Origin: Hyphomicrobiales bacterium
GTDB taxonomy: Bacteria > Pseudomonadota > Alphaproteobacteria > Rhizobiales > Rhizobiaceae
Length of the DNA stretch: 64,000 nt
Assembly: GCA_900473205.1 (NCBI GenBank)
Contig: UCLB01000006.1
Coordinates: forward strand, 62,001 to 126,000
Direction: 5' to 3'
Shown here: positions 17,781 through 27,371 of the stretch, piece after piece
Numbering within the stretch: the first letter of the stretch is position 1
Layout of the letters: every line of letters starts with the position of its first letter
Position numbers and translations under genes: made by a program
The notes under the pieces: model-generated
What the model was told of the DNA's origin: nothing
What the model saw: the letters and a program-made list of their open reading frames with translations, nothing else
Database searches by the model: none

Positions 17781-19607
17781 ATGAGCACAAATTCGACCCG
17801 CACTCCGCTTGACCATATCCGCAACTTCTCCATCGTTGCCCATATCGACCATGGCAAATCGACCCTGGCAGACCGGTTGATCCAGTCTACTGGCGGCCTT
17901 GCCGAGCGCGATATGTCCGAGCAGGTGCTCGACAACATGGATATCGAGCGCGAACGCGGCATCACCATCAAGGCACAGACCGTGCGCCTGCATTACAAGG
18001 CGAATAACGGCGAAATCTATGTGCTGAACCTCATCGACACGCCCGGCCACGTCGACTTTGCCTATGAAGTGTCTCGCTCGCTTTCGGCGTGCGAAGGCTC
18101 GCTTCTGGTGGTGGATGCGTCCCAGGGCGTGGAAGCGCAGACGCTGGCCAATGTCTATCAGGCCATCGACAACAATCATGAACTGGTCACGGTTCTGAAC
18201 AAGATCGATCTGCCTGCTGCCGAGCCCGAGCGCATCAAGGAACAGATCGAAGAAGTCATCGGCATCGATGCATCTCAGGCCGTGTTGATCTCAGCCAAGA
18301 CCGGTCTCGGCATTCCCGACGTTCTGGAAGCCATCGTCCATCAGTTGCCGCCGCCAAAAAGCGAGCTTGGCGAAAAGGGTCCGTTGAAGGCCCTGCTGGT
18401 CGATAGCTGGTACGATACCTATCTCGGCGTCATGGTTCTCGTGCGCGTGCTTGATGGCGTGCTGACCAAGGGCCAGACCATCCGCATGATGGGCACGGAC
18501 GCAAAATATCAAGTAGAACGCGTCGGCGTTCTGACGCCGAAGATGGTGGCTGTCGATAGCCTCGGTCCGGGCGAAATCGGCTTCATTACCGGTTCGATCA
18601 AGGAAGTGGCCGATACCCGAGTCGGTGATACCATCACCGAAGACAAGCGCCCAACCGCGCAGGCTCTGCCCGGCTTTAAGCCTGCCCAGCCGGTGGTGTT
18701 CTGCGGCCTGTTCCCGGTCGATGCTGCCGACTTTGAAGATCTGCGCGCCGCCATGGGCAAACTTCGCCTCAACGACGCGTCCTTCTCGTTTGAAATGGAA
18801 TCGTCTGCCGCTCTCGGCTTCGGTTTCCGCTGCGGCTTCCTCGGCCTGCTGCATCTGGAAATCATTCAGGAACGCCTCGAGCGCGAATTCGATCTCGACC
18901 TCATCGCGACCGCCCCTTCGGTGGTTTATCAGCTGACCATGACCGATGGCTCCGAGCGTGAGCTGCACAACCCGGCTGACATGCCCGATGTCGTGAAAAT
19001 TTCCGAGATCCGCGAACCGTGGATCAAGGCGACCATCCTGACACCTGATGATTATCTCGGCGGTATTCTGAAGCTTTGTCAGGATCGCCGTGGTGTTCAG
19101 ACCGAGCTGACCTATGTCGGCAAGCGCGCCATGATCACCTATGAGCTGCCGCTCAACGAAGTCGTCTTCGATTTCTACGACCGCCTGAAGTCCATCTCCA
19201 AGGGCTATGCTTCCTTCGATTACCATCTCGATGGCTACCGCGAAGGCAATCTCGTGAAGATGTCGATCATGGTCAATGGCGAGCCGGTGGATGCGCTCTC
19301 CATGCTGGTGCACCGCATGGCCGCTGAAAAGCGTGGCCGTGACATGTGCGAAAAGCTGAAAGACCTTATTCCGCGCCACATGTTCAAAATCCCGATCCAG
19401 GCCGCCATCGGCAGCAATGTGATCGCACGCGAAACCATCTCGGCCATGCGCAAGGACGTGACCGCCAAGTGCTACGGCGGCGACGCCACCCGTAAGCGCA
19501 AACTTCTGGACAAGCAGAAGGAAGGCAAGAAGCGCATGCGGCAGTTCGGCAAGGTGGACATTCCGCAGGAAGCCTTCATCGCAGCGCTGAAGATGAAAGA
19601 CGATTGA
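17781..19607 (+). CDS. lepA: translation elongation factor 4 (LepA)
   Basis: A 608-aa ribosome-associated GTPase (EF-4) that acts on stalled or back-translocating ribosomes. G motifs are intact: AHIDHGKST (G1), [11 protein letters not shown] (G2), DTPGHVDF (G3), NKIDLP (G4), SAKTG (G5). Domains II, III and V follow and the distinctive C-terminal domain ends [25 protein letters not shown] in part ([13 protein letters not shown]). Length is standard. No obvious terminator separates it from the ccdA-like gene 54 bp on. Confidence 0.98.
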   Translation: MSTNSTRTPLDHIRNFSIVAHIDHGKSTLADRLIQSTGGLAERDMSEQVLDNMDIERERGITIKAQTVRLHYKANNGEIYVLNLIDTPGHVDFAYEVSRSLSACEGSLLVVDASQGVEAQTLANVYQAIDNNHELVTVLNKIDLPAAEPERIKEQIEEVIGIDASQAVLISAKTGLGIPDVLEAIVHQLPPPKSELGEKGPLKALLVDSWYDTYLGVMVLVRVLDGVLTKGQTIRMMGTDAKYQVERVGVLTPKMVAVDSLGPGEIGFITGSIKEVADTRVGDTITEDKRPTAQALPGFKPAQPVVFCGLFPVDAADFEDLRAAMGKLRLNDASFSFEMESSAALGFGFRCGFLGLLHLEIIQERLEREFDLDLIATAPSVVYQLTMTDGSERELHNPADMPDVVKISEIREPWIKATILTPDDYLGGILKLCQDRRGVQTELTYVGKRAMITYELPLNEVVFDFYDRLKSISKGYASFDYHLDGYREGNLVKMSIMVNGEPVDALSMLVHRMAAEKRGRDMCEKLKDLIPRHMFKIPIQAAIGSNVIARETISAMRKDVTAKCYGGDATRKRKLLDKQKEGKKRMRQFGKVDIPQEAFIAALKMKDD

Positions 19608-19661
19608 TCTTGCCTTAGGCTTTGATGCGTATAAACTATGCGCATCAAGCCGGAGGTTTTC

Positions 19662-19892
19662 ATGCCGTCTACAGCCAGAAAAGCAACAAATCTTTCCCTG
19701 GATAGCGCGCTCGTTGAGCAGGCGCGTGAGTTGAAGATCAATATTTCGCGCGCGGCGGAAGAGGGTATAAGCCGAGCCATCAAGGCGGAACGTGAACGCG
19801 TGTGGCGGCTGGAAAATGCCGAGGCCATCCGGCAGTCTAATGAGTATGTAGAAAAGCACGGTTTGCCACTGGCACAATATCGTAAGTTTTGA
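19662..19892 (+). CDS. ccdA: CcdA-like antitoxin
   Basis: A 76-aa antitoxin with an N-terminal ribbon-helix-helix (RKATNLSLDSALVEQARELKINISRAAEEG) for dimeric operator binding and a C-terminal toxin-neutralising segment (WRLENAEAIRQSNEYVEKHGLPLAQYRKF). The ATG at 19662 is preferred over an upstream in-frame ATG at 19638. Its TGA overlaps the toxin ATG by one base (TGATG), so the two are translationally coupled. It probably represses its own promoter between lepA and this gene. Confidence 0.9.
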   Translation: MPSTARKATNLSLDSALVEQARELKINISRAAEEGISRAIKAERERVWRLENAEAIRQSNEYVEKHGLPLAQYRKF

Positions 19893-20188
19893 TGGCGCGT
19901 TTCGATATCTATCGCCTGAAGTCTGGCGCGCTGGTCATTGATCTTCAGGCAACGATCATTGACAATCTCGACACACGCGTCGTGGCACCGTTGCTGTCTT
20001 TCGAAGAGTTTCCCAAGCCGATCCTGCGCCTCAATCCCAAATTAGAAGTGGCTGGAAAGACTGTGATAATGGTCACTCATATGTTGGGCGTCATATCCGT
20101 GCGGGATATTCACGAAACCATCGGTCGCTTTTCCGATGATGATCATGCGATCATGGCTGCGACGGATTTTCTGTTTCAAGGCTTTTGA
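19892..20188 (+). CDS. ccdB: CcdB-like gyrase-poison toxin
   Basis: A 98-aa CcdB family toxin (F-plasmid CcdB is 101 aa). It keeps the overall beta-sheet pattern (ARFDIYRLKSGALVIDLQ; VVAPLLSFEEFP; ILRLNPKLEVAGKTVIMVTHMLGVI) and ends DFLFQGF, where the F protein has the gyrase-poisoning Trp-Gly-Ile; the Gly is kept but the aromatic/aliphatic partners differ. The upstream TTG at 19889 is unlikely. The toxin targets DNA gyrase in known members; activity here is inferred. Confidence 0.88.
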   Translation: MARFDIYRLKSGALVIDLQATIIDNLDTRVVAPLLSFEEFPKPILRLNPKLEVAGKTVIMVTHMLGVISVRDIHETIGRFSDDDHAIMAATDFLFQGF

Positions 20189-20216
20189 TGTTTTCAGCCC
20201 GGATAGACGAGGGCGC

Positions 20217-20250
20217 AAAAAAACCGCCTGCCCGGTGGGGCAAGCGGTTC
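20217..20250 (-). terminator. rho-independent terminator
   Basis: On the minus strand, AACCGCTTGCC and GGCAGGCGGTT pair with one mismatch around a short loop, followed by TTTTTTT. It lies 27 bp after the stop of the minus-strand membrane protein gene at 20277. Confidence 0.85.
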
Positions 20251-20276
20251 TTCCATTCAACTAACAACCTCAGTTG

Positions 20277-20597
20277 TTATGGCTGTGTCTGCGTGCCGCC
20301 AGTGTTTGGCGAAGCAGGGGTCGTGTTGTTGGCTGGCGGAGCGGCCGGGGTCATTGGCGCTGGTGCCGGAGCCTGGTCGGTGACAGCCGGAGGCGTCGTC
20401 GAAGATGTTGTGGTTGGGTCAGTTGTCGAAGGTGCACTCATCTGCATCCATATGAAGCCGCCCACGAGAAGGACGGCGATGACGGCTACCCAAGGTGCCC
20501 AGCCAGCCGACTTGCGAGCGGCTTCTGGTGTGGTACGCAGCTCCGGACGGTCCGGACGAAGATTAGGGTCGCGTGGCAGATTTGGATCGAAAGTCAT
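20277..20597 (-). CDS. single-pass protein with Pro/Thr/Ala-rich tail
   Basis: A 106-aa protein: Pro/Asp/Arg-rich cytosolic N terminus (about 1-30), one membrane helix (PWVAVIAVLLVGGFIWMQM, about 34-52), and an exported tail of low complexity made almost only of Pro, Thr, Ser, Ala and Asn. Many short rhizobial envelope proteins look like this; I cannot name a function. ATG at 20597 is preceded by GAGGAG. It is followed by a strong terminator and its upstream gap leads to the palindromic repeat at 20679. Confidence 0.75.
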   Translation of the reverse strand: MTFDPNLPRDPNLRPDRPELRTTPEAARKSAGWAPWVAVIAVLLVGGFIWMQMSAPSTTDPTTTSSTTPPAVTDQAPAPAPMTPAAPPANNTTPASPNTGGTQTQP

Positions 20598-20678
20598 GGT
20601 ATTTTCTCCTCTTCTATGGGGAGAAAATGCAAATCTGCGTGATTGGTTCCAGAAATGTGAGAATGATGAAATATACCG

Positions 20679-20953
20679 CTAGAGCGTTTCCTTGTTAAAT
20701 GGAAACAGTTCTGTTGGTTCAAACGGGATCGACTGCTTGTCCGGACGGCGCGTGCCGTAGCCTTAGCATACCGCCAAGCCGTCCGGGCAAGCAGACGGCC
20801 CGTTTCAACCAACCCGAAGGGCCGGGCATATTTCCGCCAGGGCTAAGGCGATCGGCTCGACCGTACCTTTGGGTATGCCCTTCGCCGATCGCCTTAGCCC
20901 CGACGAAAATCTGCTCCGGCAGAACGTTTCCATTTAACAAGGAAACGCTCTAG
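20679..20953. repeat. 275-bp nested palindromic intergenic element
   Basis: The ends are a perfect 28-bp inverted repeat (CTAGAGCGTTTCCTTGTTAA... at 20679-20706 and its exact complement at 20926-20953). Inside are two further palindromes: 20713-20749 with 20778-20813 (few mismatches, core GTCCGGACGGC) and a perfect 17-bp pair 20840-20856 / 20884-20900 (core TAAGGCGATCGGC). It encodes no protein. Such mosaics of palindromes resemble the rhizobial intergenic mosaic elements (RIME-like) or a MITE. The stop codon of the MocR gene (20950-20952) lies in its right end. Confidence 0.85.
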
Positions 20954-22368
20954 GCGCGCGATCTCATGGAAGCCATCGCCTGTTGCAATATTTCGATCAT
21001 GCCTGGCCCATCGCATTGTGAGACATTGAACCGCATGAAGGCGGACGTGGTCTCTGCCTGACCGAAGATATTGCCCGGCGCGAGCACCATGTTTTTCGCC
21101 AGTGCGTGTCGGGCAAGTTCGGCGGCATCTACCCTGTCGGGCAGCTTGCACCACAGAAAGACACCCGCCTGCGGTTCGATCCACGGCGTGATGCCAATTC
21201 CTTTCAGTCGCGCCGCCACATCCAGTCTCGCATTGGCAAGCCGCGCCTTCACCGCCTCCATATGGCGGCGGTAATGGACGTCCTTGAGAGCGGTGAACAC
21301 CAACATTTCACTCAACTGGCTGCCGGAAAAGCTGGCGGCGATCTTCATGTCCGTCAGCGGCTCGATCCAGTCATTGGGTGCTGCAATGTAACCGCAGCGG
21401 GCCGAAGCCGAGAGGGTTTTGGAAAAGCTGCCGATCTGCACGACGCGGTTGAGCCCATCAAAAGCGGCAAGACGTGGTGCCTTCTGCTCTTCGAAATCCG
21501 CAAAGATATCGTCCTCGACAATGGTCATCCCGGCCCGTTCGGCCAGCATCAGTACCCGATGCGCGGTGACAGGCGACAGCACGGCTCCGGTCGGATTGTG
21601 GATGGCGGAATTGGTGATGTAGAGCCGGGGTTGATGCTCGCTCAAGGCCTGCTCGAACAGCGCCACATCCGGCCCATGGGGCGTGTAGGGTACCCCAACG
21701 ACCTTGACGCGGTGGGCGCGCAGAAGGGCGTGAAAGTTGAAATAGCATGGGTCATCCACCAGCACCGTCTGGCCGGGCTCCAGCAGAAAGCGGCAGAGAA
21801 GATCGATGGCCTGCGTGCCGGAATCGACCAGCATGATCTGCTCCGAACCCGCCTGCACGCCCTGTTCTGCCAGCCGGCGGGAGAGAAGCTGCCGCATGGG
21901 CAAAAGCCCGAGCGGAGTGCTGTAGTCCGTCAAGTGCTGCAGGTCGCCGCGTGAGAGGGTGCGCATGGCGCGGCGCAGGATGTCTTCCGGCATCCATGAG
22001 GCTGGCATCCAGCCGCAACCGGGCTTTGCCATATCGTCGCGGCCATCCAGCGCCAGCCGTGATACCCAGAATGGGTCGATTGCCCGGTCGAGTTTTGGGC
22101 CGATATCGGCTAGAGAGAGCGGTGCAAGAGTGCTCGACACATAAAAGCCGGAGCCGGGGCGAGACCGGATGGCGCCTTCCGCCACCAGCCGTTCATAGGC
22201 CTCCACAACGGTCGAAGCGGAGACCTGCATGGCCTTGGCAAAGCCACGCACGGATGGCAGCTTTGCGCCCGGCGTCAGCGTACGGGCAGAAATACGGCGT
22301 CGAATCTCCGCCATGACAGCCTCTATGCGGGGCGCGGAACTGTCCACTTTTAGGGCGGCCATATTCAT
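20950..22368 (-). CDS. MocR-type GntR/aminotransferase regulator
   Basis: A 472-aa MocR-family regulator: GntR winged helix (residues about 10-75, LTPGAKLPSVRGFAKAMQVSASTVVEAYERLVAEG) joined to a fold-type I aminotransferase domain (about 110-470). The PLP-lysine motif is SFSKTLSASARCGYIA and the other PLP contacts NPTGAVLS and EDDIFADF are present. It probably binds the inverted repeat at 22391-22408 and controls the divergent DMT exporter. The ATG at 22368 is preferred for its GGAG; an in-frame ATG at 22389 would abut the operator. The stop codon comes from the palindromic element. Confidence 0.88.
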   Translation of the reverse strand: MNMAALKVDSSAPRIEAVMAEIRRRISARTLTPGAKLPSVRGFAKAMQVSASTVVEAYERLVAEGAIRSRPGSGFYVSSTLAPLSLADIGPKLDRAIDPFWVSRLALDGRDDMAKPGCGWMPASWMPEDILRRAMRTLSRGDLQHLTDYSTPLGLLPMRQLLSRRLAEQGVQAGSEQIMLVDSGTQAIDLLCRFLLEPGQTVLVDDPCYFNFHALLRAHRVKVVGVPYTPHGPDVALFEQALSEHQPRLYITNSAIHNPTGAVLSPVTAHRVLMLAERAGMTIVEDDIFADFEEQKAPRLAAFDGLNRVVQIGSFSKTLSASARCGYIAAPNDWIEPLTDMKIAASFSGSQLSEMLVFTALKDVHYRRHMEAVKARLANARLDVAARLKGIGITPWIEPQAGVFLWCKLPDRVDAAELARHALAKNMVLAPGNIFGQAETTSAFMRFNVSQCDGPGMIEILQQAMASMRSRA

Positions 22369-22390
22369 CCGTACTGCTCCAGATACCATA

Positions 22391-22408
22391 ACAGTTTGTG
22401 TAAACTGT
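22391..22408. promoter_or_regulatory. inverted-repeat operator, MocR/DMT intergene
   Basis: ACAGTTT-GTGT-AAACTGT, a perfect 7-bp inverted repeat with a 4-bp spacer, sits in the 105-bp gap between the MocR regulator and the DMT exporter. A further CACTGTTT half-site follows at about 22413. It is a likely MocR binding site, by position. Confidence 0.6.
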
Positions 22409-22473
22409 ATCGCACTGTTTCTGTCATTACCAGCCGTGACGGCGCATAGCTTTAGCCGAAATGGAGTTATGAC

Positions 22474-23337
22474 ATGGACAGAACATCGAGCGGCTGGTGG
22501 AGCGGATTTTTAGGCGTGGTCATCTTCAGCGGCTCTTTGCCTGCGACGCGTATGGCAGTGACGGGCTTTGACCCGGCGTTTCTGACGCTTGCCCGTGCCA
22601 GCATTGCAGGGCTGCTTGCTCTGGCGCTGCTTGTCGCATTTCAGCAAAAGCGTCCGGCGCGCAGCGATCTTCTGTCGCTAGCCATCGTTTCGCTGGGCGT
22701 TGTCGTCGGCTTTCCGCTGCTCACCGCCTTGGCGCTGAAACATATCACCTCGGCCCACTCCATCGTCTTCATCGGTCTTCTGCCGCTCGCCACCGCAATC
22801 TTCGCAGTGCTGCGTGGCGGGGAAAGGCCGCGCTTGGCGTTCTGGGCATTCTCCTGCCTCGGCAGTGCCTTGGTCGCCGGTTTTGCACTGACGCAGGATG
22901 GTGCCGCGTCGCTCAGCGGTGATCTCTTGATGCTAGGTGCTATTGCCGTTTGCGGGCTGGGTTATGCGGAAGGCGCTGCCCTGTCTCGGCGTCTGGGTGG
23001 CTGGCAGGTCATTTCCTGGGCGCTGGTTTTGTCGCTGCCCGTCATGCTGCCGCTCGCCATTTTCACGATGCCTGCAAACTGGGGCAACATAACCGGCACG
23101 GCGTGGGGCGGCCTGTTTTACGTGTCGCTGTTCAGCATGCTGATTGGCTTCATCTTCTGGTATCGCGGGCTGGCGCTTGGCGGCATCGCGGCTGTCGGGC
23201 AATTGCAATTGCTCCAGCCCTTCTTCGGCCTCACGCTGGCCGCGACCCTGCTGGGTGAGCCAGTGAGTGTGGCGATGATGGTCGTCACACTGGGTGTCGT
23301 GGCCTGCGTGGCGGGTGCCAAGAAGTTTTCGACGTAG
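22474..23337 (+). CDS. EamA/DMT superfamily exporter
   Basis: A 287-aa inner-membrane protein with about ten hydrophobic segments arranged as two EamA repeats (residues about 10-135 and 150-285). Typical landmarks are ITSAHSIVFIGLLPLATAIFAVL at the end of repeat 1 and GGIAAVGQLQLLQPFFGLTLAATLLGEPVS in repeat 2. It likely exports a metabolite. The divergent MocR regulator suggests amine or amino-acid-related signals sensed through PLP, but this is inference. Confidence 0.88.
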   Translation: MDRTSSGWWSGFLGVVIFSGSLPATRMAVTGFDPAFLTLARASIAGLLALALLVAFQQKRPARSDLLSLAIVSLGVVVGFPLLTALALKHITSAHSIVFIGLLPLATAIFAVLRGGERPRLAFWAFSCLGSALVAGFALTQDGAASLSGDLLMLGAIAVCGLGYAEGAALSRRLGGWQVISWALVLSLPVMLPLAIFTMPANWGNITGTAWGGLFYVSLFSMLIGFIFWYRGLALGGIAAVGQLQLLQPFFGLTLAATLLGEPVSVAMMVVTLGVVACVAGAKKFST

Positions 23338-23352
23338 GCGCCCGCCCGGTGA

Positions 23353-24429
23353 TCAGCCGTTGCTGCGTGTCCAGCGATGCCAGGACTCTTCGCTGCCGCT
23401 GAAGACGTTGAGGTCGATCTTGCCTTCCACCCCATGCGACAGACCGGAGCCGGAATATTGCCAGAACAGCCATTTGCGATCCGGATAGACCTTGGATGGA
23501 TGCTGGGCCACAGCGCGCAGCCAGAAGGGGTAGTTCAGGAGTTCGCCTGACAGGTGATCCTTGTAGAAATCCGGTGCGGTATAGATGATCGGGCGCTGGC
23601 CATAATGGCGCTCCAGCATGTCCATGAAGACCTGCATCTTTTCCAGCACCTTGGCGCGGGGCAGGCGCATTTTGCAGCTGGATTCGCCGTTATATTCCAC
23701 GTCGATGACGGGTGGCAGGGCGTCCGGGTCACGCGGCACGTTGCGAATGAACCATTCAGCCTGATGACTTGCAGGGCGGCACCAGTAGAAGAAGTGGTAG
23801 GCACCTCGTTTGACACCAGCCGCCTTGGCGCGGTTCCAGTTGGTCTTGAACATCGGGTCCAGATGGTCGCCGCCATCGGTTGCCTTGATGAAGGCGAAGT
23901 TCGCGCCGCGTGATCTCAACCGTTCCCAATCGATATCGCCCTGCCAGCGGGAAACATCGACACCGTGAACCGGGAAATGCCGTGGCGTGACCTTGCCGAA
24001 ATTGATTGGCTTGGCATCGCTGAAATTGGACTTGAAAATGCGCGAGCGCACCGCCGGACCGGCATTGATGGCAGGTGCTGCGGCCATGGCCATCTGCACC
24101 GGCTTTTCATTGGGTAGAACCACACCGGCCTGCGGGGCCATCGGTCTCTCGATCTCTGGCACCACGCGCGGTGCCGTCTGATGATCAACGGCAGCAAAAG
24201 CGGGTGAACCTGATGGCATCGGACCGCCCCAGGCCAGCACTTTTTGCGCGGGTTCGGCACGAAACGGGGCGCCGACACTGGCTTGCGGCACGGGAGCCGA
24301 AGGCGTCACCGAACTCGTGGTTTCCTTGGAAGGTATGCCCGCCATCAGGCCTTCCGGCCCGGAACTGGACGTACAGCCGGTAATGGATAGGCAGGCTAGG
24401 ACGAAGGCTGGCACTGTCAATCGATGCAT
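23353..24429 (-). CDS. GH25 lysozyme-like lipoprotein
   Basis: A 358-aa lipoprotein: signal and lipobox SITGC (Cys19), then a Pro/Ala-rich linker to about residue 150, then a glycoside hydrolase family 25 (Chalaropsis-type muramidase) domain. Catalytic-site strands are visible as GVDVSRWQGDIDW (N-terminal Asp), FIKATDGG, GAYHFFYWC, PPVIDVEYNGESSC (Asp-x-Glu) and IIYTAPDFYKDH. It should cut peptidoglycan in the periplasm. The frame is open 15 codons upstream, but the ATG at 24429 leads straight into the signal peptide. It converges with the DMT exporter. Confidence 0.9.
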   Translation of the reverse strand: MHRLTVPAFVLACLSITGCTSSSGPEGLMAGIPSKETTSSVTPSAPVPQASVGAPFRAEPAQKVLAWGGPMPSGSPAFAAVDHQTAPRVVPEIERPMAPQAGVVLPNEKPVQMAMAAAPAINAGPAVRSRIFKSNFSDAKPINFGKVTPRHFPVHGVDVSRWQGDIDWERLRSRGANFAFIKATDGGDHLDPMFKTNWNRAKAAGVKRGAYHFFYWCRPASHQAEWFIRNVPRDPDALPPVIDVEYNGESSCKMRLPRAKVLEKMQVFMDMLERHYGQRPIIYTAPDFYKDHLSGELLNYPFWLRAVAQHPSKVYPDRKWLFWQYSGSGLSHGVEGKIDLNVFSGSEESWHRWTRSNG

Positions 24430-24613
24430 GAGAACCCGTACGCAAAACAAGCGGGCAAGCACAACGCGCACCACCCTGAGACCCGAGAAAAAATATGACT
24501 AACGACAAATTATCAAAAAAGGCTGAATCCAATCTTTACGGATGCAGATGAGCCAGAGCGGGAGGAATTTTTTAAGGTCAAGATTTCGCTATCGAGATGT
24601 GAACGCCAGAAAG

Positions 24614-24642
24614 CAAAACGCGCGGACAAGATGCCCGCGCGT
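24614..24642 (-). terminator. rho-independent terminator of chemoreceptor gene
   Basis: On the minus strand ACGCGCGG and CCGCGCGT form a perfect 8-bp stem with a 9-nt loop, followed by TTTTGCTTTC. It lies 26 bp after the chemoreceptor stop codon. Confidence 0.75.
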
Positions 24643-24667
24643 CAGTTAGATCATCAGTCGATGGAGC

Positions 24668-27181
24668 TTATGCAGCGAAACGGTGGTTCCGCTGTCTGTC
24701 ATGCGATTCCAGACGGAACTGCTCCAGCAGACTCAGCAGCTGATCGGTTTCTTCGTTCAGCTGTTCGCTGGCCGCACTTGTTTCTTCCACCATGGCCGCA
24801 TTCTGCTGCGTCAGCAGATCCACCTCGCCGACGGAGCTGTTGATCTGCTGCATGGCAACGGACTGGTCCTGTGTCGCCTGGGTGATCTGGTGGACCTGAT
24901 CGCTGACATGGGAAATCTGCGTGCCGATCTGGGCAAGTGCTTCACCCGTCTTGGTCACAAGGCTCGATCCGGCTGCGACTTCGGTGGAGGAGATTGCAAT
25001 CAGCTCACGGATTTCCTTGGCGGCTGCGGCTGATCTCTGGGCAAGCTCGCGGACCTCATGGGCAACCACGGCAAAACCCTTGCCGGCTTCACCCGCACGC
25101 GCCGCTTCCACGCCCGCGTTCAAGGCCAGCAGGTTTGTCTGGAACGAGATGGAGTCGATGACCTCGGTGATATTGCCGATTGTCTGGGACGCATTCTCGA
25201 TGCGCTGCATGGCCGAGACCGCGTTGCGGACGATGACCAGCGATTCCTCGGTGTTGCGACGGGTCTTGTCGACAATGCCGTTGGCTTCGCGGGCGCGGTC
25301 CACGGCATTGCGCATGTTGGAATTGACCTCGTCCACTGCCGCTGCCGTTTCTTCCAGCGACGCCGCCTGACGTTCGGTACGGCGGGCCAGATCGACGGCG
25401 GATTCCGACATTTGCTGGGCATTGCCTCTGATGGCACCGACATTCTCGCGAATGCCGCCAATCGTCTCGCGCAGCCGCAGCATAGACTGGTTAAAGTCTA
25501 CGCGCAGTTGCTCCAGGCGGTCGTTGAAGGGCGTGTCGATGGTGGTGGAGATATCACCGGCAGACAGGCGCTCCAGACCGCCAGCCAAGGCGCTGACCGC
25601 AAACTGGATCTGGCGATCCAGCTCCTTGCGCTCGGCATCATTGGACTGCCGCTGTGCTTCGGCAGAAGCGCGTTGCTCTTCAGTAGCAACCTCCAGGCGG
25701 GTGCGCTCCTCGGCATTTTCCTTAAAGACCTCAAGCGCACGCGCCATGTCGCCGATTTCGTCGTAACGGTTCTTACCATCCAGCGGAATGTCGATATCGC
25801 CCTTGGCCAGACGCTTCATTGCATTGACGATGCCGAGGATCGGACCCTTGAAGGTCATGACCAGACCGATACCGGCAAAGATTGCGACGAACACGCCGAT
25901 GACCATGGCAGAGAGCGAGATGCTGTCAGCCTTGCTGCGTTCCGTATCTGCAGCGGTGCGCTGCTTTTCGGCGAAATCCGTCAGATTGACCCAGACACGG
26001 CGGATTTGCTCTTCCGCCATGCTGAAGGCAACCTTGCGCTGCTGTGACAGGGCCAGAAGATCGGCTGCGGCGCGATCCAGTTTGGTTGCGGTTTCGTCGA
26101 TGATCTTGGCGCTCTTGCGGGTGATATCGGACATCGCCGCATCACTCGACATGCTACCTGCCGAAACATTCAGACGGAAAGCGGCATCGCTGAACTTTTC
26201 CTGTGCAGCCTTGGTTGGGGCGGCGACATAGCCTGCCATTTCAAGCTCAAGGTTCTTGGCATCATCACCGATCTGGCGCGCGGTTGCCAGAAATGTGCTG
26301 GCCTGTTCGATGGGCTGGTCAAGCTGGCCGAAAACTTCCGTCGCCTGCCGGGATTTGACGGTCGCAAAACCCTGGAGACGAATGGTTGCCGGGCGCATGA
26401 GGTTGACCACGCGCTCAATGGTGCCGACGGTGGCATCATTGACGACACCGATGTCCAGCTGCGCGCGGATTTGCGTCACGCCATCGGCAAGCTGATCGAT
26501 GATCATCTTCTGGTCGGCGGAGGCAATGGCGACAAGTTCCTTGACGGTCGGCTCCAGCGTGCCGATGGCAGCCTTCACCACGGCGGTCTTTTCTTCCGGC
26601 GAGGTGACCTTGTTGAAGTCGGTCACAACGGTGGCAATGAGGTTGGCGCCGCGGTTCAGCTTGTCGGCCTCACGCAAAAGCAGCTTGGCCTTGGTCTCGT
26701 CGGTCTGAAGCGTATTTCTGATGTTGGTGGCGTTGGCCAGAAGACCGTTCAGCTCTTTCAGCACGGTGGAGAGGTCGGCACCCATGCCAGCACGAAGCGC
26801 CTGCTCCTTCTGGTGGCTCGACCACAATTCATCGACTTGGCTATCGATGGTTTTTGTCCGCTCGATTGCATCTTTTATTTCGGTGGAGCTTCCATCTTCG
26901 TTCGCACGCAGGAAATTGGCCTGCTCGGCCAGCTGGCGGTGCAGCGCCGTGCGCGTCTCATCATTGGTGTTGTTCAGAAAAGATGTCATGCCGCCATAGA
27001 CTTCCTTAAATCCCGTCAAGGATTGAAGGATGGTGTTGGAAACATCCATGCGACTTTGCAAAAGGTTTGAGGCATAGAGGCCCGAAAGCCCTACTGCCAG
27101 AATACTTGCGACGAATGGCGCGATAAAAACAATGACTTTTGTCTGTATTTTGAAGCGCGCTAATAAGTTGTCGATAAGCAT
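24668..27181 (-). CDS. methyl-accepting chemotaxis protein
   Basis: An 837-aa transmembrane chemoreceptor. TM1 (about 16-38), a long helical periplasmic sensor (about 40-400, probably of the helical bimodular, HBM, type by length and helix pattern), TM2 ([21 protein letters not shown] shortened: [16 protein letters not shown]), a HAMP ([12 protein letters not shown]), a second HAMP-like unit ([13 protein letters not shown]) and the signalling domain with hairpin tip [19 protein letters not shown]. No C-terminal CheR-docking pentapeptide is seen (ends RNHRFAA). The ATG at 27181 has GGGGAA upstream; the TTG at 27193 is rejected. No che genes are nearby. Confidence 0.93.
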   Translation of the reverse strand: MLIDNLLARFKIQTKVIVFIAPFVASILAVGLSGLYASNLLQSRMDVSNTILQSLTGFKEVYGGMTSFLNNTNDETRTALHRQLAEQANFLRANEDGSSTEIKDAIERTKTIDSQVDELWSSHQKEQALRAGMGADLSTVLKELNGLLANATNIRNTLQTDETKAKLLLREADKLNRGANLIATVVTDFNKVTSPEEKTAVVKAAIGTLEPTVKELVAIASADQKMIIDQLADGVTQIRAQLDIGVVNDATVGTIERVVNLMRPATIRLQGFATVKSRQATEVFGQLDQPIEQASTFLATARQIGDDAKNLELEMAGYVAAPTKAAQEKFSDAAFRLNVSAGSMSSDAAMSDITRKSAKIIDETATKLDRAAADLLALSQQRKVAFSMAEEQIRRVWVNLTDFAEKQRTAADTERSKADSISLSAMVIGVFVAIFAGIGLVMTFKGPILGIVNAMKRLAKGDIDIPLDGKNRYDEIGDMARALEVFKENAEERTRLEVATEEQRASAEAQRQSNDAERKELDRQIQFAVSALAGGLERLSAGDISTTIDTPFNDRLEQLRVDFNQSMLRLRETIGGIRENVGAIRGNAQQMSESAVDLARRTERQAASLEETAAAVDEVNSNMRNAVDRAREANGIVDKTRRNTEESLVIVRNAVSAMQRIENASQTIGNITEVIDSISFQTNLLALNAGVEAARAGEAGKGFAVVAHEVRELAQRSAAAAKEIRELIAISSTEVAAGSSLVTKTGEALAQIGTQISHVSDQVHQITQATQDQSVAMQQINSSVGEVDLLTQQNAAMVEETSAASEQLNEETDQLLSLLEQFRLESHDRQRNHRFAA

Positions 27182-27316
27182 TATATTCCCCAAGGCCAGT
27201 TTTTGATTTTGACTTTCTTCGCGGCTGAAAAGACCAGCGCCCTACCACTTCTGCAACCGAGGTTTGAAAATAGTGTTAATATTCAGTGAGTTCCGTATTG
27301 TGTTGTTTCGCATGGC

Positions 27317-27344
27317 AAAGCCGGCGGAAAGAACCACCGGCTTT
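27317..27344 (-). terminator. terminator-like hairpin after hydrolase gene
   Basis: AAAGCCGG and CCGGCTTT form a perfect 8-bp stem with a 12-nt loop, 27 bp past the hydrolase stop. The T-run is weak, so this is only a probable terminator. Confidence 0.55.
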
Positions 27345-27371
27345 GATCGATATCCCTGACGGCTGAGACGG

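Noticed and set aside
18291-19877. 528-codon minus-strand frame over lepA
   Set aside because: lepA on the plus strand has all GTPase motifs; the opposite frame resembles no family.
27194-27371. Possible promoter of the chemoreceptor gene in this gap
   Set aside because: No -35/-10 pair with good spacing could be picked out reliably.
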